64,000 bases of DNA from Tillus elongatus (GCA_964006375.1 OZ023268.1:86923358-86987357); one strand, 5' to 3'. Shown: positions 52,858-63,009, counted from the first letter of the stretch. Notes: a model not told the origin generated them from the sequence alone. A program made the numbers and translations.

Positions 52858-54352
52858 TGCGACCACCTAAAATTTGTAATATGCTGTCCTTAACGTCTTT
52901 ATCTATCAACTCAAAGCTATTATTAACATTTATCATTTTATCTTTTATAAATATATAAATTCTGTCTGCCATTGTTTCTATACTAGTCAAGTCTTTTAGG
53001 CTAGTAGGGTTGCTGTGACAGGGATTCGATGTCTGAGATATAACGGATGTAGACGGTAATTTTGGAAAAGATACAATGTCTCTGTGCTGTTGCGACATAC
53101 CTGACCGATTATAATATATGCCTTCTGTTCTTTTACGTTTTGGTTGTATTTTTGTAAAATAACTATTTTTGTGTGTTTGAGTTGTTGTATTTTGACCTAT
53201 TATATTATTTGTTTTAAGAGGATAGGCATAACCTGTGTTATATCTTTCTATCGCAGATTTAAATGAAATATTTTCTAGTCCCATCATATTTTTAACAGCT
53301 TTTTGTTTGGCAAATTCCGGACAAACATTCCGGTCTGTAGCAAGATGTTCGCCACCACACGATGCACACAGGATTTTTTCGGATTGACATATACTGTGAT
53401 TGTGTTCTTGAGAGCATTTTTTACACCGTTCTTTTCCCTTACACTGCTGACTTATATGTCCGTATCTCAAACACTTGAGACACTGGATAACTTTTTGTAT
53501 ATATGGCTCGACTGGAAACACAATTTTCTCAATTAAAACTTTTTCCGATAATATTTGCCCTCTAAATGAAACTAAGACAGACTGTGTGGGCAAGTAATCG
53601 ACCTTATCATTTTCAACTACTTTGCGTTTTAGTCTACGAACTTCTATTATTTTAAAATTATCAAAGTACATTGGTTTTACTAAATCTCTTAATTCTGTTT
53701 CTGAAATATTGCTATCTACTTGTCGGATTACACCTTGTCTTCTAACTAAGTACCTTGGTATGTAAACATTGTACCCATTTTCTAACAGTATTTTAGAAGT
53801 TACCAGAGCATTAGCACTATTTTTTGTTGACAGCTCTATTTTCAACTTGTTTCTACCTATACTATTTATACTTACAATATCATTGTGTGCTTGAGGAACG
53901 CTATTACGTATTAGTCTTGAAGTGCCAATGATATGTGATCGCCCTATATTTTTATTTTCATTCTCGATGTAAATATTAAATGGACCGGTATCATTTTCAT
54001 CGTATAAAATTATCTCTTTAGGTAAAATATTTTTACTTTCTTCTTTTCTGTTATCAATAATAGTTTTATCATGTATCTGCATTCCACTTTTATGTGAATA
54101 AATTCCCGTATTGCTTATTTCTGATCTATTTAATAATATTTCTCCTAATTCATTACCCTGATTTCCTTTTGATTGTTGTAAAGAATTTAAAATATGAGTA
54201 TTACTTACAGTCTTAGTATTATTGATACCTGACAACGTTCGTGATCCGCTAGAATTACCATAGTCATTTGATATATCAGTCTCTAAGTCATCTAAATCCA
54301 TATCTATTAATTTGGCCCTATCGGGTGGTTCTTTTTCTTTCCTCGATGACAT
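52850..54352 (-). CDS. LINE ORF1: gag-like nucleic-acid-binding protein
   Basis: From ATG at 54352 (MSSRKEKEPPDRAKL) there are 500 codons. The frame continues open upstream into the flanking Gypsy DNA, but this ATG is the first inside the element. The N-terminal third is polar and probably disordered. The region around residues 140-280 has an RRM-like spacing of short hydrophobic stretches (inferred). Three cysteine-histidine knuckles follow at about residues 290-350: CLKCLRYGHISQQC (canonical CCHC), CKKCSQEHNHSIC and CASCGGEHLATDRNVC. This is the usual ORF1 layout in I- and jockey-type LINEs, which package their RNA. It ends in ATGTATAA, where the TAA terminates ORF1 and the ATG starts ORF2. 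Confidence 0.93.
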   Translation of the reverse strand: MSSRKEKEPPDRAKLIDMDLDDLETDISNDYGNSSGSRTLSGINNTKTVSNTHILNSLQQSKGNQGNELGEILLNRSEISNTGIYSHKSGMQIHDKTIIDNRKEESKNILPKEIILYDENDTGPFNIYIENENKNIGRSHIIGTSRLIRNSVPQAHNDIVSINSIGRNKLKIELSTKNSANALVTSKILLENGYNVYIPRYLVRRQGVIRQVDSNISETELRDLVKPMYFDNFKIIEVRRLKRKVVENDKVDYLPTQSVLVSFRGQILSEKVLIEKIVFPVEPYIQKVIQCLKCLRYGHISQQCKGKERCKKCSQEHNHSICQSEKILCASCGGEHLATDRNVCPEFAKQKAVKNMMGLENISFKSAIERYNTGYAYPLKTNNIIGQNTTTQTHKNSYFTKIQPKRKRTEGIYYNRSGMSQQHRDIVSFPKLPSTSVISQTSNPCHSNPTSLKDLTSIETMADRIYIFIKDKMINVNNSFELIDKDVKDSILQILGGRNV

Positions 54353-54428
54353 TTTCAAAGGTTCTAAAATAGATATTACTATCCTAAAATCACAATAAAT
54401 TAATATCACTTTGCACACACACCGAAAC

Positions 54429-54461
54429 AGGTCCGACCGTATCGACGTCGCAGAAGCGAAT
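54429..54461 (-). promoter_or_regulatory. Internal TATA-less promoter with DPE at +28
   Basis: Counting the first element base after the target duplication as +1 (ATTCGCTTC), positions +28 to +33 read GGACCT, a full match to the downstream promoter element consensus RGWYVT at its required spacing. Drosophila jockey and I elements use DPE-dependent internal promoters of this type. The exact +1 is inferred from the duplication boundary. Confidence 0.6.
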
Positions 54462-54475
54462 CTTCCGGAGCCTGT
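54462..54475. repeat. 14-bp target site duplication, right copy
   Basis: CTTCCGGAGCCTGT, identical to 48703-48716, abutting the 5' end of the LINE. Confidence 0.92.
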
Positions 54476-55385
54476 CGAAGACCTTCTCCAAGATGATAAG
54501 ATGGGTGTCAAAATCGGGGGAGATGATTATTATGTCGTCTAAGTAGACGAAGACGTGTGGCTCAAGATCCGCACCAATGGCATTATCTATTAGTCTTTGC
54601 CAGGTTACTGGAGCATTTGTCAACCCAAAGGGCATTCTCCTGAAATTCTAGAGCCCCCTGCCTGGAATGGTAAAGGCCGTATATTCCCTGCTGGACTCCT
54701 TGACAGATACCTGGTGGTACGCGGATTTTATGTCCATCGACCTCAGTAATTTGGCACCCTTCAGCCGGTCTAAAATGCAGGAAATGTAGGGCAAAGGGTA
54801 CGCATCCTTCTTTGTCACTGCATTCAGAGCACGATAGTCCACACAAAACCGATGACTCTTTCCACCATCCTTAGGTACCAACAGGGCAGGGGAAGACCAA
54901 GGGCTTTTAGATGGTTCGACGATACCCTGCTCTAGCATCCGGTCGAGCTCCTCGCTCAAGATCTTCTGCTTGGCTGGAGACACAGGGTAGTAGCTTTGTT
55001 TAATAGGTACGGTACCCGGCTGGACTATGATTTCGTGTTCAATCTGAGAGATACACCCTAAAGTGTTCCCCATCAGACTGAACTTCTTGGCCAACAGTGT
55101 CTCCAGCTTCAGCTTCTGATCCGGAGTTAAGGAAGGCTCATCCTTAATGCCAGAGGTCATCCATTGCCCTTCCTGGTTCAAAATGCAACACGTCTCGTTT
55201 GAGATCAGGGATGACATCCATTGCCATCCAGAAATCCGCGCCTAGAATCACTCATTATTTATCTGAGAAACTGCCAAAAAATAGACACTGCTTACCTTCC
55301 CCATCAGGCTAACAGGAGCAGACACGACACCTATAGACACACAGAAGTTTTCGTCGGCCACACGTATCCTCGTACAACGATTAGT
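54476..55385 (-). pseudogene. Ty3/Gypsy-type protease-RT region (relic)
   Basis: From about 55385 the minus strand shows a decayed protease-side region with stops. It is followed by the RT: EHEIIVQPGTVPIKQSYYPV, RMLEQGIVEPSKSPWSSPAL, FCVDYRALNAVTKKDAYPLP and SMDIKSAYHQV. After a frameshift come PFGLTNAPVTWQRL and the catalytic VFVYLDDIIIIS. It breaks at the LINE target site within the DRLRK codons. It has no LTR, gag or integrase here and cannot encode a working protein. Confidence 0.88.
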
Positions 55386-55611
55386 GTTTAATTTTCGCTA
55401 AAATTGGATATGGCCTGTGTCGTATTTTGATTGATTTCCAGCGTTATTGTAGCGCAGATTGTTAAGGACAAGTTCCCAGCTTTAATTCCTAATATGGGAA
55501 ACATAATGCTAATATAAATTTAAAAATCGTGCAAATGGTCTAAAAACCGTGCACTAATTTTGGAAATTATAATTCAAAACCTAATACTATTCTTACATTA
55601 CAGGTAATACC
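55386..55611. other. No gene; family M-like scrap
   Basis: TTTTCGCTAAAATTGG at the Gypsy break resembles decayed family M ends. A pyrimidine-rich acceptor-like stretch ends at 55602. Confidence 0.3.
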
Positions 55612-55899
55612 ATGGGATGTAAACTTTCTAGGGACAACACCAAAACAGTTATAATAATCATGAACCATACTCAAAAGGTACTGAAACAGTGCGTCGGTTT
55701 TCCAACACTTAATTGCCCAGAGGTGATTCTGATATTACCAATTATCATAGTGACCAATGAGGAGAACATTGACACTATAATATATGTGCCCGACGATGAA
55801 GTTGAATATAATGAAAACGACTTTGTGCCGATAGATGTCGCTAATTGTGGCCCAAGTGCTAAGGACGAAACTAGTGATAAAAATATCATTGTCATTTGA
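55612..55899 (+). CDS. Small ORF with N-myristoylation/palmitoylation motif
   Basis: ATG at 55612 in a good context (ATACCATGGGA), just after an acceptor-like TTCTTACATTACAG. The 95-codon product starts MGCKLSRDN, where Gly2 and Cys3 fit dual acylation as in membrane-anchored signalling proteins. It continues with an Ile/Val-rich middle and an acidic C-terminal part (VPDDEVEYNENDFVPID). AATAAA overlaps the stop region (55900-55905), as in a terminal exon. The family is not recognised. The opposite strand is open as well, so coding is not certain. Confidence 0.35.
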   Translation: MGCKLSRDNTKTVIIIMNHTQKVLKQCVGFPTLNCPEVILILPIIIVTNEENIDTIIYVPDDEVEYNENDFVPIDVANCGPSAKDETSDKNIIVI

Positions 55900-56360
55900 A
55901 ATAAAAATATGAGGCTTCCAGTGGTTTGCGTGATTTAGGTGGATAAATTAATAATTACTGTGATTAAAACAAAGTGATATGTAGCTCATTATTGTGATAT
56001 TGGAAATTATAGAGGACTTACTGATAAAATTGTCGATATGATCTAACAGAATTGTAATGTATTATAAATTGTGATGGATCCAATCATAAACATTGTAAAT
56101 GTATATCGACGAAGGGTTGGGTATTGATTGCTACAAATATGTTTTTATTCCAAGAAAAATTACGAAGAAAATTTGCATTATGATATTCATAGTAAAGTAA
56201 TTCAGGACACGGACCATAAAAATTATTAAAACAATCGTGGTTTCAAAACAGAATACCTGTCATTGTGGCTTGACAATTGCAGTTACTTTAATATAACTTT
56301 CTTCTTTCAAAAATACTGAGACACGACGTTTAGTTTCATGAGTTGTGGTCCTTAAACAAA
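55900..56360. other. No recognised feature
   Basis: AT-rich spacer. Confidence 0.3.
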
Positions 56361-56830
56361 TATACAGCGTGTCCCACATTTAAGATATGACCTCATCGAT
56401 ATTTTTTTAAATGGTGACCCTAGTTTTTGTTGACTGTTTTTAAAGTATGTGTAAAGCTGTTCAACACCACCAAATTTCAAATTATTATTCCTTACATTAA
56501 AAAATATATATATTTTTTTATCTTAAAAATAAAAATAAAAATAATATTAAAAATTAATTTAATTAACAAATGTTCAAAGTCTTGTCGATTCACTATTTAG
56601 CAGCATCCTAAACGGAATTAAGACTCGTTTTGAACATTTGTAATTACTTCTGATGAAATTAGTCTACATTCGTTTCCTACTTGTGTTGTCAACGCCTCCA
56701 GATTTGTCGGCATCGACTTAAAAACTTTGTTTTTCAAGTATCCTTATAAAACGTAGTCCAAAGGAGTGCTGTCTGGTGACCTAGGAGGCAATTCCATGAC
56801 TCCCTTTCTACCAATCCATCTGGCTTAAAA
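56361..56830 (-). pseudogene. Mariner-type transposase C-terminal fragment with element end
   Basis: TACAGCGTGTCCCAC at 56364 looks like a CAGGGTGTCCC-type tip. On the minus strand from 56830 the translation reads RWIGRKGVMELPPRSPDSTP, then LDYVL, GYLKNKVFKSMPTNLEALTT and VGNECRLIS. This is the third catalytic region and tail of a DUF4817-type transposase. Stops are present. Confidence 0.7.
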
Positions 56831-56936
56831 CAAAGAGTTGTATTAACATGATTTAATACATATCTACCTTAAAAATTTTTGAGCATGCAATCAATAGTCA
56901 GCTGAGAGTATTAAAAAAAATCATACATTTGTCTCT

Positions 56937-57345
56937 TTGCAGCATGGATTTCTCGCCAAAAAAAAAACACTGACACAGGTCTATGCAATTTTTTTGTATG
57001 AAATCGCTGATGAACTTGATAGGAGGAAGCATTGTCTGGGATTATTTATGGACTTCTCCAAGGTCTTTGTTTGCGTCAAACACGAAGTTTTGCTGCGTAA
57101 GTTGTATTATTGTGGTGTGAGAGGAGTTATTGTCATCATAGTTGTGGAGCGGACCTCAGTGGTTCAGACTGTCAAATAGTGTTTTGAGTGAAACTATGCC
57201 TGTCAAATTTGGAAGTTCCACATGGCTCAATTTTGGGTCCCTTGCGTTACATGCTTTATGCCATTTTTTCCAGCGTATTCAAGACCTTATCATTGTTTGC
57301 TACACTGACGATACAAACATTCTGACAGCTTATTATTCCTAAAAG
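56937..57345 (+). pseudogene. LINE RT fragment
   Basis: QHGFLAKKKTLTQVYAIFLY, then GLFMDFSKVFVCVKHEVLLR are RT blocks 2-3 (usually MDFSKAFDCV). After a frameshift, SVLSETMPVKFG and IIVCYTDDTNIL (YADD changed to YTDD) follow. It is a different family from the relic at 44.6 kb. Frames are broken. Confidence 0.7.
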
Positions 57346-57660
57346 GTTAAGCTAAACTTTGTTAAAACTTTTCTCACCTAACTAATCATAATTTTGAAAA
57401 CCAAATGCCTCAAAATTTCTCAAACGGAGAATAAGGATACATGTTGCATGTTCACGGGTTTTAAAATGGAAACGGTCGAGCGGCTGCCAGAGAATATTCT
57501 AGAAGATTTTCAGGACGTCGTATACCTAATCACCAGACATTTTCTAACGTGTTTGCTTATTCCAAAGCACATGGGCGACTTCCTGCTGCAAAAACTAGAC
57601 GAACGTTATGAAATACGCTATTTAGAACGAGAATATTTTTATTAAGTACGGTCGAGAATA

Positions 57661-57826
57661 ATGCTAAAATTAGCACTTGAAGATTGCAAGTGCATTCCAC
57701 AACCTACTGTTTGGCAAAGATTAAAAAAGAAACGACTTTACCCTTTTCACATGCAAGTAGTCCAATGGCTGCAGTCAGAAGATTATGATCCTCGCTTAAG
57801 TTTTAGTCAGTGGATTTTTTTATTTA
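57661..57826 (+). pseudogene. Mariner-type transposase fragment, cut by LINE tail
   Basis: WQRLKKKRLYPFHMQVVQWL followed by DYDPRLSFSQWI is the linker between the HTH region and first catalytic block of DUF4817-type transposases. It ends abruptly at the T-rich tail of the LINE that follows. Confidence 0.65.
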
Positions 57827-60205
57827 TTTTATTTTATTATTATTGTTATTGTTACATAATCAAAAGTAAAGACAATTCCGATAAATTACTCATAAACTTA
57901 AAAACTAAAACAACATTCAGAAACATATTCGTTATTTAACACAAATAAATATAAACAAACATAAACAAAGATATTTTTTTACAATATGTCTATAACAGCA
58001 ACACTATTACACCACTCTCACCGATCCCTCCCCATTGCATCCAACCTGTTCTTAAAAATACCTGTGCTAGGAGCTGTTACTACTTCCTCGTGCAGCGCAT
58101 TCCACTTGCTAAAAGCGCTGTTAAATAGAGCTACGAACCGTTGTTCGAAATGATTATCTTATTTAACTTGAGCGAGTGACCACGTAAGTGATTATTTGCA
58201 GAGAGTTGGAACATATGCCAAAGACCAACTCCAATGCATCCATGAAATGCCGTATATGTGTAGACCAAATCACCCCTGGCTCGTCTCTCAGAAAATTTCG
58301 ATAAACCACACAGCCGCAGCCTTTCATCGTAGTTCGGACGCACAATGCCATAAGCCAGGCGTGTGGCTTTACGCTGCAGGGACTCCAACATAGCATTGAC
58401 TCTCTCCAACACAGGACACCACACAACCCCAGCATACTCTAGGCCAGGGCGAACATACATAGTGTAAAGCCTATTAAAGGTTTGGACTGAGCCGCCCTTA
58501 AGAGCACTATGCATCAGATAAAGCAGCTTATTTGCTTTAGATGTGACATGTGTAATATGGAAAGACTATTGGACATTCGACGAGATAATGATCCCAAATC
58601 CTTATGATTATCCACTGGATTTATAAATTGCTATATTATATGATAAGAGCATATGGGATTGTTGAAACCAAAATGAAACACAGAACATTTGTCGGTGTTT
58701 AAAGGCAATAGATAGTTAGTAGACCAATTCGTAACAACCGCTCTATCATGCTGGATATCATTAAAGTGAGCTAAAGGATTCTGAGATACTTTCAGGTCAT
58801 CCGCGTAGAGCATACACTGGCATTTTAACAGACAAGATAGGTCTGAAGTATATACAACAAACAGTATAGGATCAATCACGGGTCCCTCTTGTACTCCACT
58901 GAGAACAGAGCGAGACGAAGATGTAGTTTGTGCAACTCTCACGAAATAGTAGCGATCATAAAGAAAGCTTTTGATCCAGCTCAGCACAGTGCCGCGAATA
59001 TCAAAATTTCTACGAAACTAATTTTAGTAGTAGACGATTTTTTGGAACACGAAAGATAGCCTTAGAAAAATCAAAATAAAGAACATCGACTGAGTCTTTT
59101 CCATAAAGTGATCGCGTCCACCAATCTACACAGGTTAATAAATTGGTGACAACTGAACGCCCCAAAAGGAATCCTTGTTGCTTGTCGGATAAAATTTGGT
59201 TATTCAACAGAAGAGGTAAAAGCCTATTAATCAGTATCTGTTCCTCAACTTTAGGGATTATAGGTTGAAGACTTATATGTCTGTAGTTTTCGGGATCTAG
59301 CTTATCGCCCGTTTTAAATACAGCAGTAACAGAGGCAGTCATCCAAAAAGTAGTCATGTCGAAAGAGACCTGAAAAAGTACCGCCAGAGGCACCGAAAGG
59401 GGAGCAGCGCAGTTTTTCAAAAAGATAGCAGAAATTCCATCAGGGTTATGTTGTGTTGGATAACGAGTTTAATATATCTTATACTTCTTGTGGTGTTACA
59501 GAAATATTTGAGAAACTATTAGAACACCTAGGAGATAGTACTGTCGGAAGTGAACCTGGAGGTTCCACAGAGAAGACCCTACTAAAATTCTCTGCCAGCT
59601 CCTCAGCGACCATTAAGTCATCAGTGCAGACATTGCCTCGAGAATCTCCCAACAGAGGGATATAGATCCTAGAGCCCAGCTCAGCACTCATACGCTTATA
59701 AAAAGCTTTGTGATTCAGAGGCTATGTGATTGAAGTAGTCGCTTTTAGTTTTGATAATCTATTTAGAGACCACGTTAGAAAACTGGCGAAACATAGCATA
59801 GTCTGCTTCGGAACGTGATCTCCTATGACGTTGCCACAGGGATCGTTTCACCCTCAAACGCTGAGAGAGACTACCACGGCCTTTTTGGCGAAAACTGAAA
59901 GCTTTTCCTCGCGGTATTTTTGGAAAGTAAATTGTGCGCTCTGTTCGCAAATCTGTCCCACATACCAGCCAGAGAGGCATCCCCGAGGAGTGAAATCCAA
60001 TCTATTGTTTCCAACTGTCGATATAATTGTCATAATTAATACTGGATATTTCTTTATATGAGAGCTTAGGTAAAGATTAGGTGGTGAATTGCAGAGAGAA
60101 CAAAATATAGACGTGGTCTGATTTGTCAATTGGTGACTGACTATTCAAGGAGTGAACAGAATCTGGTGTATTCGTGAGAAATAGATCCAGGACATAAGGA
60201 TTCTG
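57827..60205 (-). pseudogene. CR1-like LINE, EN end, RT and 3' tail
   Basis: On the minus strand from 60205 it reads QNPYVLDLFLTNTPDS and DKSDHVYILFSL (end of the endonuclease). A basic linker follows, then VFKTGDKLDPENYRHISLQP and QQGFLLGRSVVTNL, YFDFSKAIFRVPKNRL, VLSGVQEGPVIDP and LYADDLKVSQN (RT). RPGLEYAGVVWCP and SLQRKATRLAYGI come last. The 3' tail is an A/AAT-rich run at 57827-57870. Many stops and frameshifts. It is collinear with the 5' part at 61057-62160, from which it is separated by the inserted gustatory-receptor segment. Confidence 0.85.
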
Positions 60206-60210
60206 ATTAT
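60206..60210. repeat. 5-bp repeat ATTAT at insertion boundary
   Basis: Same five bases at 61052-61056. Removing the insert and one ATTAT joins the two LINE halves in the expected order. In AT-rich DNA five bases may be coincidence. Confidence 0.4.
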
Positions 60211-60798
60211 TTTATATATGAGGATGCAAGCTACTGTATTTTCTTTTTTGTTACAAGTCAACTTTGACAATTGTTTATTTACATTAAAAAATTTCTGTTT
60301 TATCGTTAAAATCATATAAAAGAGTACTGAAAATATTCCTGCTGAATGGTAAGATTGGATGTTTCTGCACAAAATATAATAAATAGCCGTTGTTTCTTGA
60401 AAAGTCACAGCCACATTAATGAAATCAGCAATAAGAAAAAACATTACAACAAAATTGTATAGAATTACCCTTCTTAAAATTGCAGTTTCACAATATATGT
60501 CACTTGTCTCTAAACTGAACAGTTTAATCATGAACTCGATTTTGGTAGTGCTGAAAAATGACATCGACAGTATCGCAATAATATTAGTTAATGTTAGAAT
60601 TGCAAAGAGAATACAGTCTGTCGCTATAAGAGTGAAATCGTATGTATTAACATATTCGGCAAACTTTTGCATAACACAAACACAATATCCACATAAAATA
60701 GCAATGGCAAGCAGAAGGGAGTAACACCTCGTAAGCCAATTTTTTTGAAAAGGTATGCCCACCCCTAGAAAGATGCATAACCGAATAAAAAGATTCAT
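60211..60798 (-). CDS. Gustatory-receptor-like N-terminal exon (partial)
   Basis: From ATG at 60798 about 196 codons belong to this segment. They start MNLFIRLCIFLGVGIPFQ, with four hydrophobic segments at about residues 24-44, 62-82, 113-135 and 150-172. The end of the fourth is followed by QKFFNVNKQLSKL, which resembles the intracellular loop after the fourth membrane helix of insect gustatory receptors (7tm_7 family). These detect tastants as ligand-gated channels in sensory neurons. The C-terminal half with the conserved TYxxxxxQF motif is absent. A possible donor (CTT|GTAACA) lies at about 60260. The frame runs on by chance into LINE sequence. It has no internal stops, but it looks displaced and truncated. 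Confidence 0.55.
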
Positions 60799-61051
60799 TG
60801 TACTGTAGTAAAACTTGTTACTCACGACTAAAGGAACCTGCGGTAGTGCATATACGTTATTACGAATTAAAAAAAATAAAGGTGATTAAAACTCATTGAT
60901 CTTTTTTGGTAGATATAGGTATATATGATTGTGATAAATTATTTTTTAAGATACTTATCGTAGATCAAACATTTAATTTATGGAGCTGAATATATTTACA
61001 AAACTTTGAATAAAACGATTTTATTATTTACTTCGTTAATAACCTTGATAT
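60799..61051 (-). other. Non-coding part of the inserted segment
   Basis: AT-rich. An acceptor-like ACTACCGCAG lies just upstream (minus strand) of the receptor frame at about 60838. The 841-bp insert (60211-61051) has no terminal inverted repeats and no poly(A). Confidence 0.5.
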
Positions 61052-61056
61052 ATTAT

Positions 61057-62160
61057 CTGTAACGGGTGGGTTCATTGATTAGCTGATGCAGATTATTCCA
61101 AATAGGAGTCTGAGCCACGGGAGAAGAGAATGCAGTTCCCGAAGGTGCCATAGTTAAAGACCAAGAAATACCAGGAACATTAACCTCTGCCACAATCCCA
61201 AATTCGTTGTAAACCCCTGCTAAGTTAACGACTTTGTTAAGGAAGGCTTCATCAAAATTCGAAGCCCCTGGTCGGTACATACAACCTATTACAAACATTT
61301 TTGCGTTGCATTATATTTTCAGAAATATATTGTCTATACCAGGAGTAGCAATCGAGAATGATGTAACTTTAAACTGCTTGGCTATGTTGTTTTTTAAATA
61401 CATACAAACCCTGTCATGTCCCCTGCCGCTAGGACAATCAAATCTATAAATAATATGACTTGCTAGACCACACAAAGGGTCCGGAACTTTAGGTTTTAGC
61501 CATGTTTCCGCAACTAAACCAGTTCAGGTTCCGTGGTATGTACAACGTACTGAAACTTCCGAAACGTGGCCATTAATGATGCGAGGTAGTATAGAAGACG
61601 GACCATTCACACCTGCTTCCCTGTTTTTTGGGGCAACCTGTACACTGATTGGCAGATAATTATGTTGTTTTCCCCAGCACACCTACGCTGACGCAGTTCC
61701 TCCCGCAGTCTCCTCAACAGCTATACCTGCTCGGGCAATTTGTCATCATGAATAAATACTTCTGCAAATCTGCTTCCCTGAATTAAAACCTTTCCGATAA
61801 TGATTTGCTTCGCAGTTGTTGGGTTATTAAACACCACCTTTACGGTTCTTGGGCGAGTTCCCAACGAACCTAATCCGGAAATGGAGAAAATGTTCCGCTC
61901 ACAAGAAGAATCAACCACACAATCAAACAAGCGAATGAACGTTGCTCACGTCATCGCCATCATGCAGGGCCTCTGGCAGAGACCCAATAATTAAATTGTC
62001 GGACCTCTTTAACTTATCCACAACCTTCATCATGTCAACCCCTCTGAATCCCCAACATGAAAAACTTGCAAACTATTAACTTTTTCAGAATTTTTTCTAA
62101 ATTAATTGGCTTACAGAATTTGCACCGGACTCGTCTTACATACACAATTCCTTGTTTCGT
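61057..62160 (-). pseudogene. CR1-like LINE, ORF1 end and endonuclease start
   Basis: From about 62160 on the minus strand it reads NLIIGSLPEALHDGDDVSNV, GTRPRTVKVVFNNPTTAKQI, RFAEVFIHDDKLPEQV and LLRRLREELRQRRCAGENNI, typical of CR1-type ORF1 ends. The endonuclease then begins with VAETWLKPKVPDPLCG, VCMYLKNNIAKQF and MFVIGCMYRPGAS, followed by a GDFNVPG motif decayed to AEVNVPGISW. It stops after INEPTR at 61057. Stops and frameshifts throughout. Confidence 0.8.
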
Positions 62161-62372
62161 CCTTGATGTCAGTAGCTTGTACATCTCACGTTTCGTTCAG
62201 ATTTTGGCTACTTTAGCCAATTAATTTAGATATGTTATGAGTATTGCTAGTATAACACACTGATGAGCTCAAACAAGAGCGAAACTAATATGTGTTTCCA
62301 GTAATAATCTTGATATATCTATTTTTATATTATTCGTATATTTCCTTATAGGAACATAGTGGCAGGGCTGAC

Positions 62373-62375
<3 letters not shown>
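62161..62375 (+). mobile_element. Second retrozyme-type sequence (single unit, partial)
   Basis: The order of elements matches the 306-bp unit: a GGCTACTTTAGCC hairpin like GGCTATACTATAGCC, TTGCTAGTATAA like TTAGTATG, the hammerhead, and downstream GGCAGGGCTGACAATT like GGCCAGGGCTGACAATT. The remainder of the unit is lost at the (TA)n tract. Overall sequence is diverged. Confidence 0.6.
62254..62296 (+). ncRNA. Hammerhead ribozyme with consensus core
   Basis: Helix I AACACA (62254-62259) pairs with TGTGTT (62291-62296). The core CTGATGA (62260-62266) is exact. Helix II GCTC/GAGC pairs perfectly around AAACAA, and GAAA (62281-62284) is exact. Helix III is only A-U, with C opposite A where the retrozyme has C-G. 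Cleavage is expected after A62290. The one helix III mismatch may reduce activity. Confidence 0.75.

Positions 62376-62453
<78 letters not shown>
62376..62453. repeat. (TA)n microsatellite
   Basis: About 78 bp of TA between the retrozyme remnant and a family M copy. Confidence 0.95.
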
Positions 62454-62456
<3 letters not shown>

Positions 62457-62998
62457 GTAGCAAACCGATAACTCAAAAAATAATGGGCCGATTTCAATCA
62501 AATTTGGTCGTCCTTGTGCAAGTGGCTTAGACAAGTTTGTTAACAAAGAAAATCGGCCTAGGTTTTCCCGGAAAATTTTGTGTTTTATTCGGAAAAAAAT
62601 TATATCTAAGGAAATAACAATGCAAGGCAACCAAGTTTGGTACGCGTGTTTATATTATAAAGTGTAAACCCACACTTAGGTCTTTAACTTTAAAGACAAA
62701 AAAGTTATGGGCAGTTAAAGAAAAGGAATTTGTAGTTTTTCTTTAAAACGTCAAACGATTTGAAACGTCAAAATTGGCAACATTTAGGCAAAGAACCTGA
62801 AACAAATACGGATTATGAAAAGAAAATGTTGCAAGAAGAGTGTTCTGCGAGCCCCTAAGTTTCAGTTTCAACCGTCATTGTTCTTCATCTTACTTAAATA
62901 TTTACAGAAAACATATTTCAAATAGACCCTTTCCCTGATGCGTTGGCTGTAGGTTTACTTAAGTTGATGCTTTGGCTGTAGGTTTAGTTAAGTTTATG
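62454..62998 (+). repeat. Family M copy, body only
   Basis: AACCGATAACTCAAAAAATA onward through CGTTA/GTTAAC blocks and the TCATTGTTCTTCA block, with the GATGCTTTGGCTGTAGGTTTA duplication also seen at 10.6 kb. It ends at about 62998. Confidence 0.85.
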
Positions 62999-63009
62999 TG
63001 TACCCCCAT

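Larger units (their letters stand above)
48717..54461 (-). mobile_element. Complete I-group non-LTR retrotransposon (LINE), 5.7 kb
   Basis: The element is bounded by perfect 14-bp target duplications. In sense order it has a 109-nt 5' leader, ORF1 (gag-like, 500 codons), and ORF2 (endonuclease-RT-RNase H-zinc motif, 1250 codons), both open. A 388-nt 3' UTR follows, ending in GACGTC and a short (CA)n tail. ORF2 with an RNase H domain points to the I/LOA side of the non-LTR tree rather than jockey or CR1. It is inserted in a decayed Gypsy pol gene, so it is far younger than its host site. Nothing visible prevents it from being active. Confidence 0.92.

Noticed and set aside
52858..52866. GTG start for LINE ORF2
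   Set aside because: Eukaryotic initiation at GTG is unlikely when an ATG lies nine bases downstream at the coupled stop-start site.
54353..54511. N-terminal extension of LINE ORF1 to 54511
   Set aside because: The extra codons cross the target duplication into Gypsy DNA, so they are not part of the element; the first internal ATG is at 54352.
60145..60825. Single 226-codon receptor ORF
   Set aside because: Its last ~21 codons are LINE sequence in another frame and its first codon is GTG; only the part from 60798 to the insert boundary is receptor-like.
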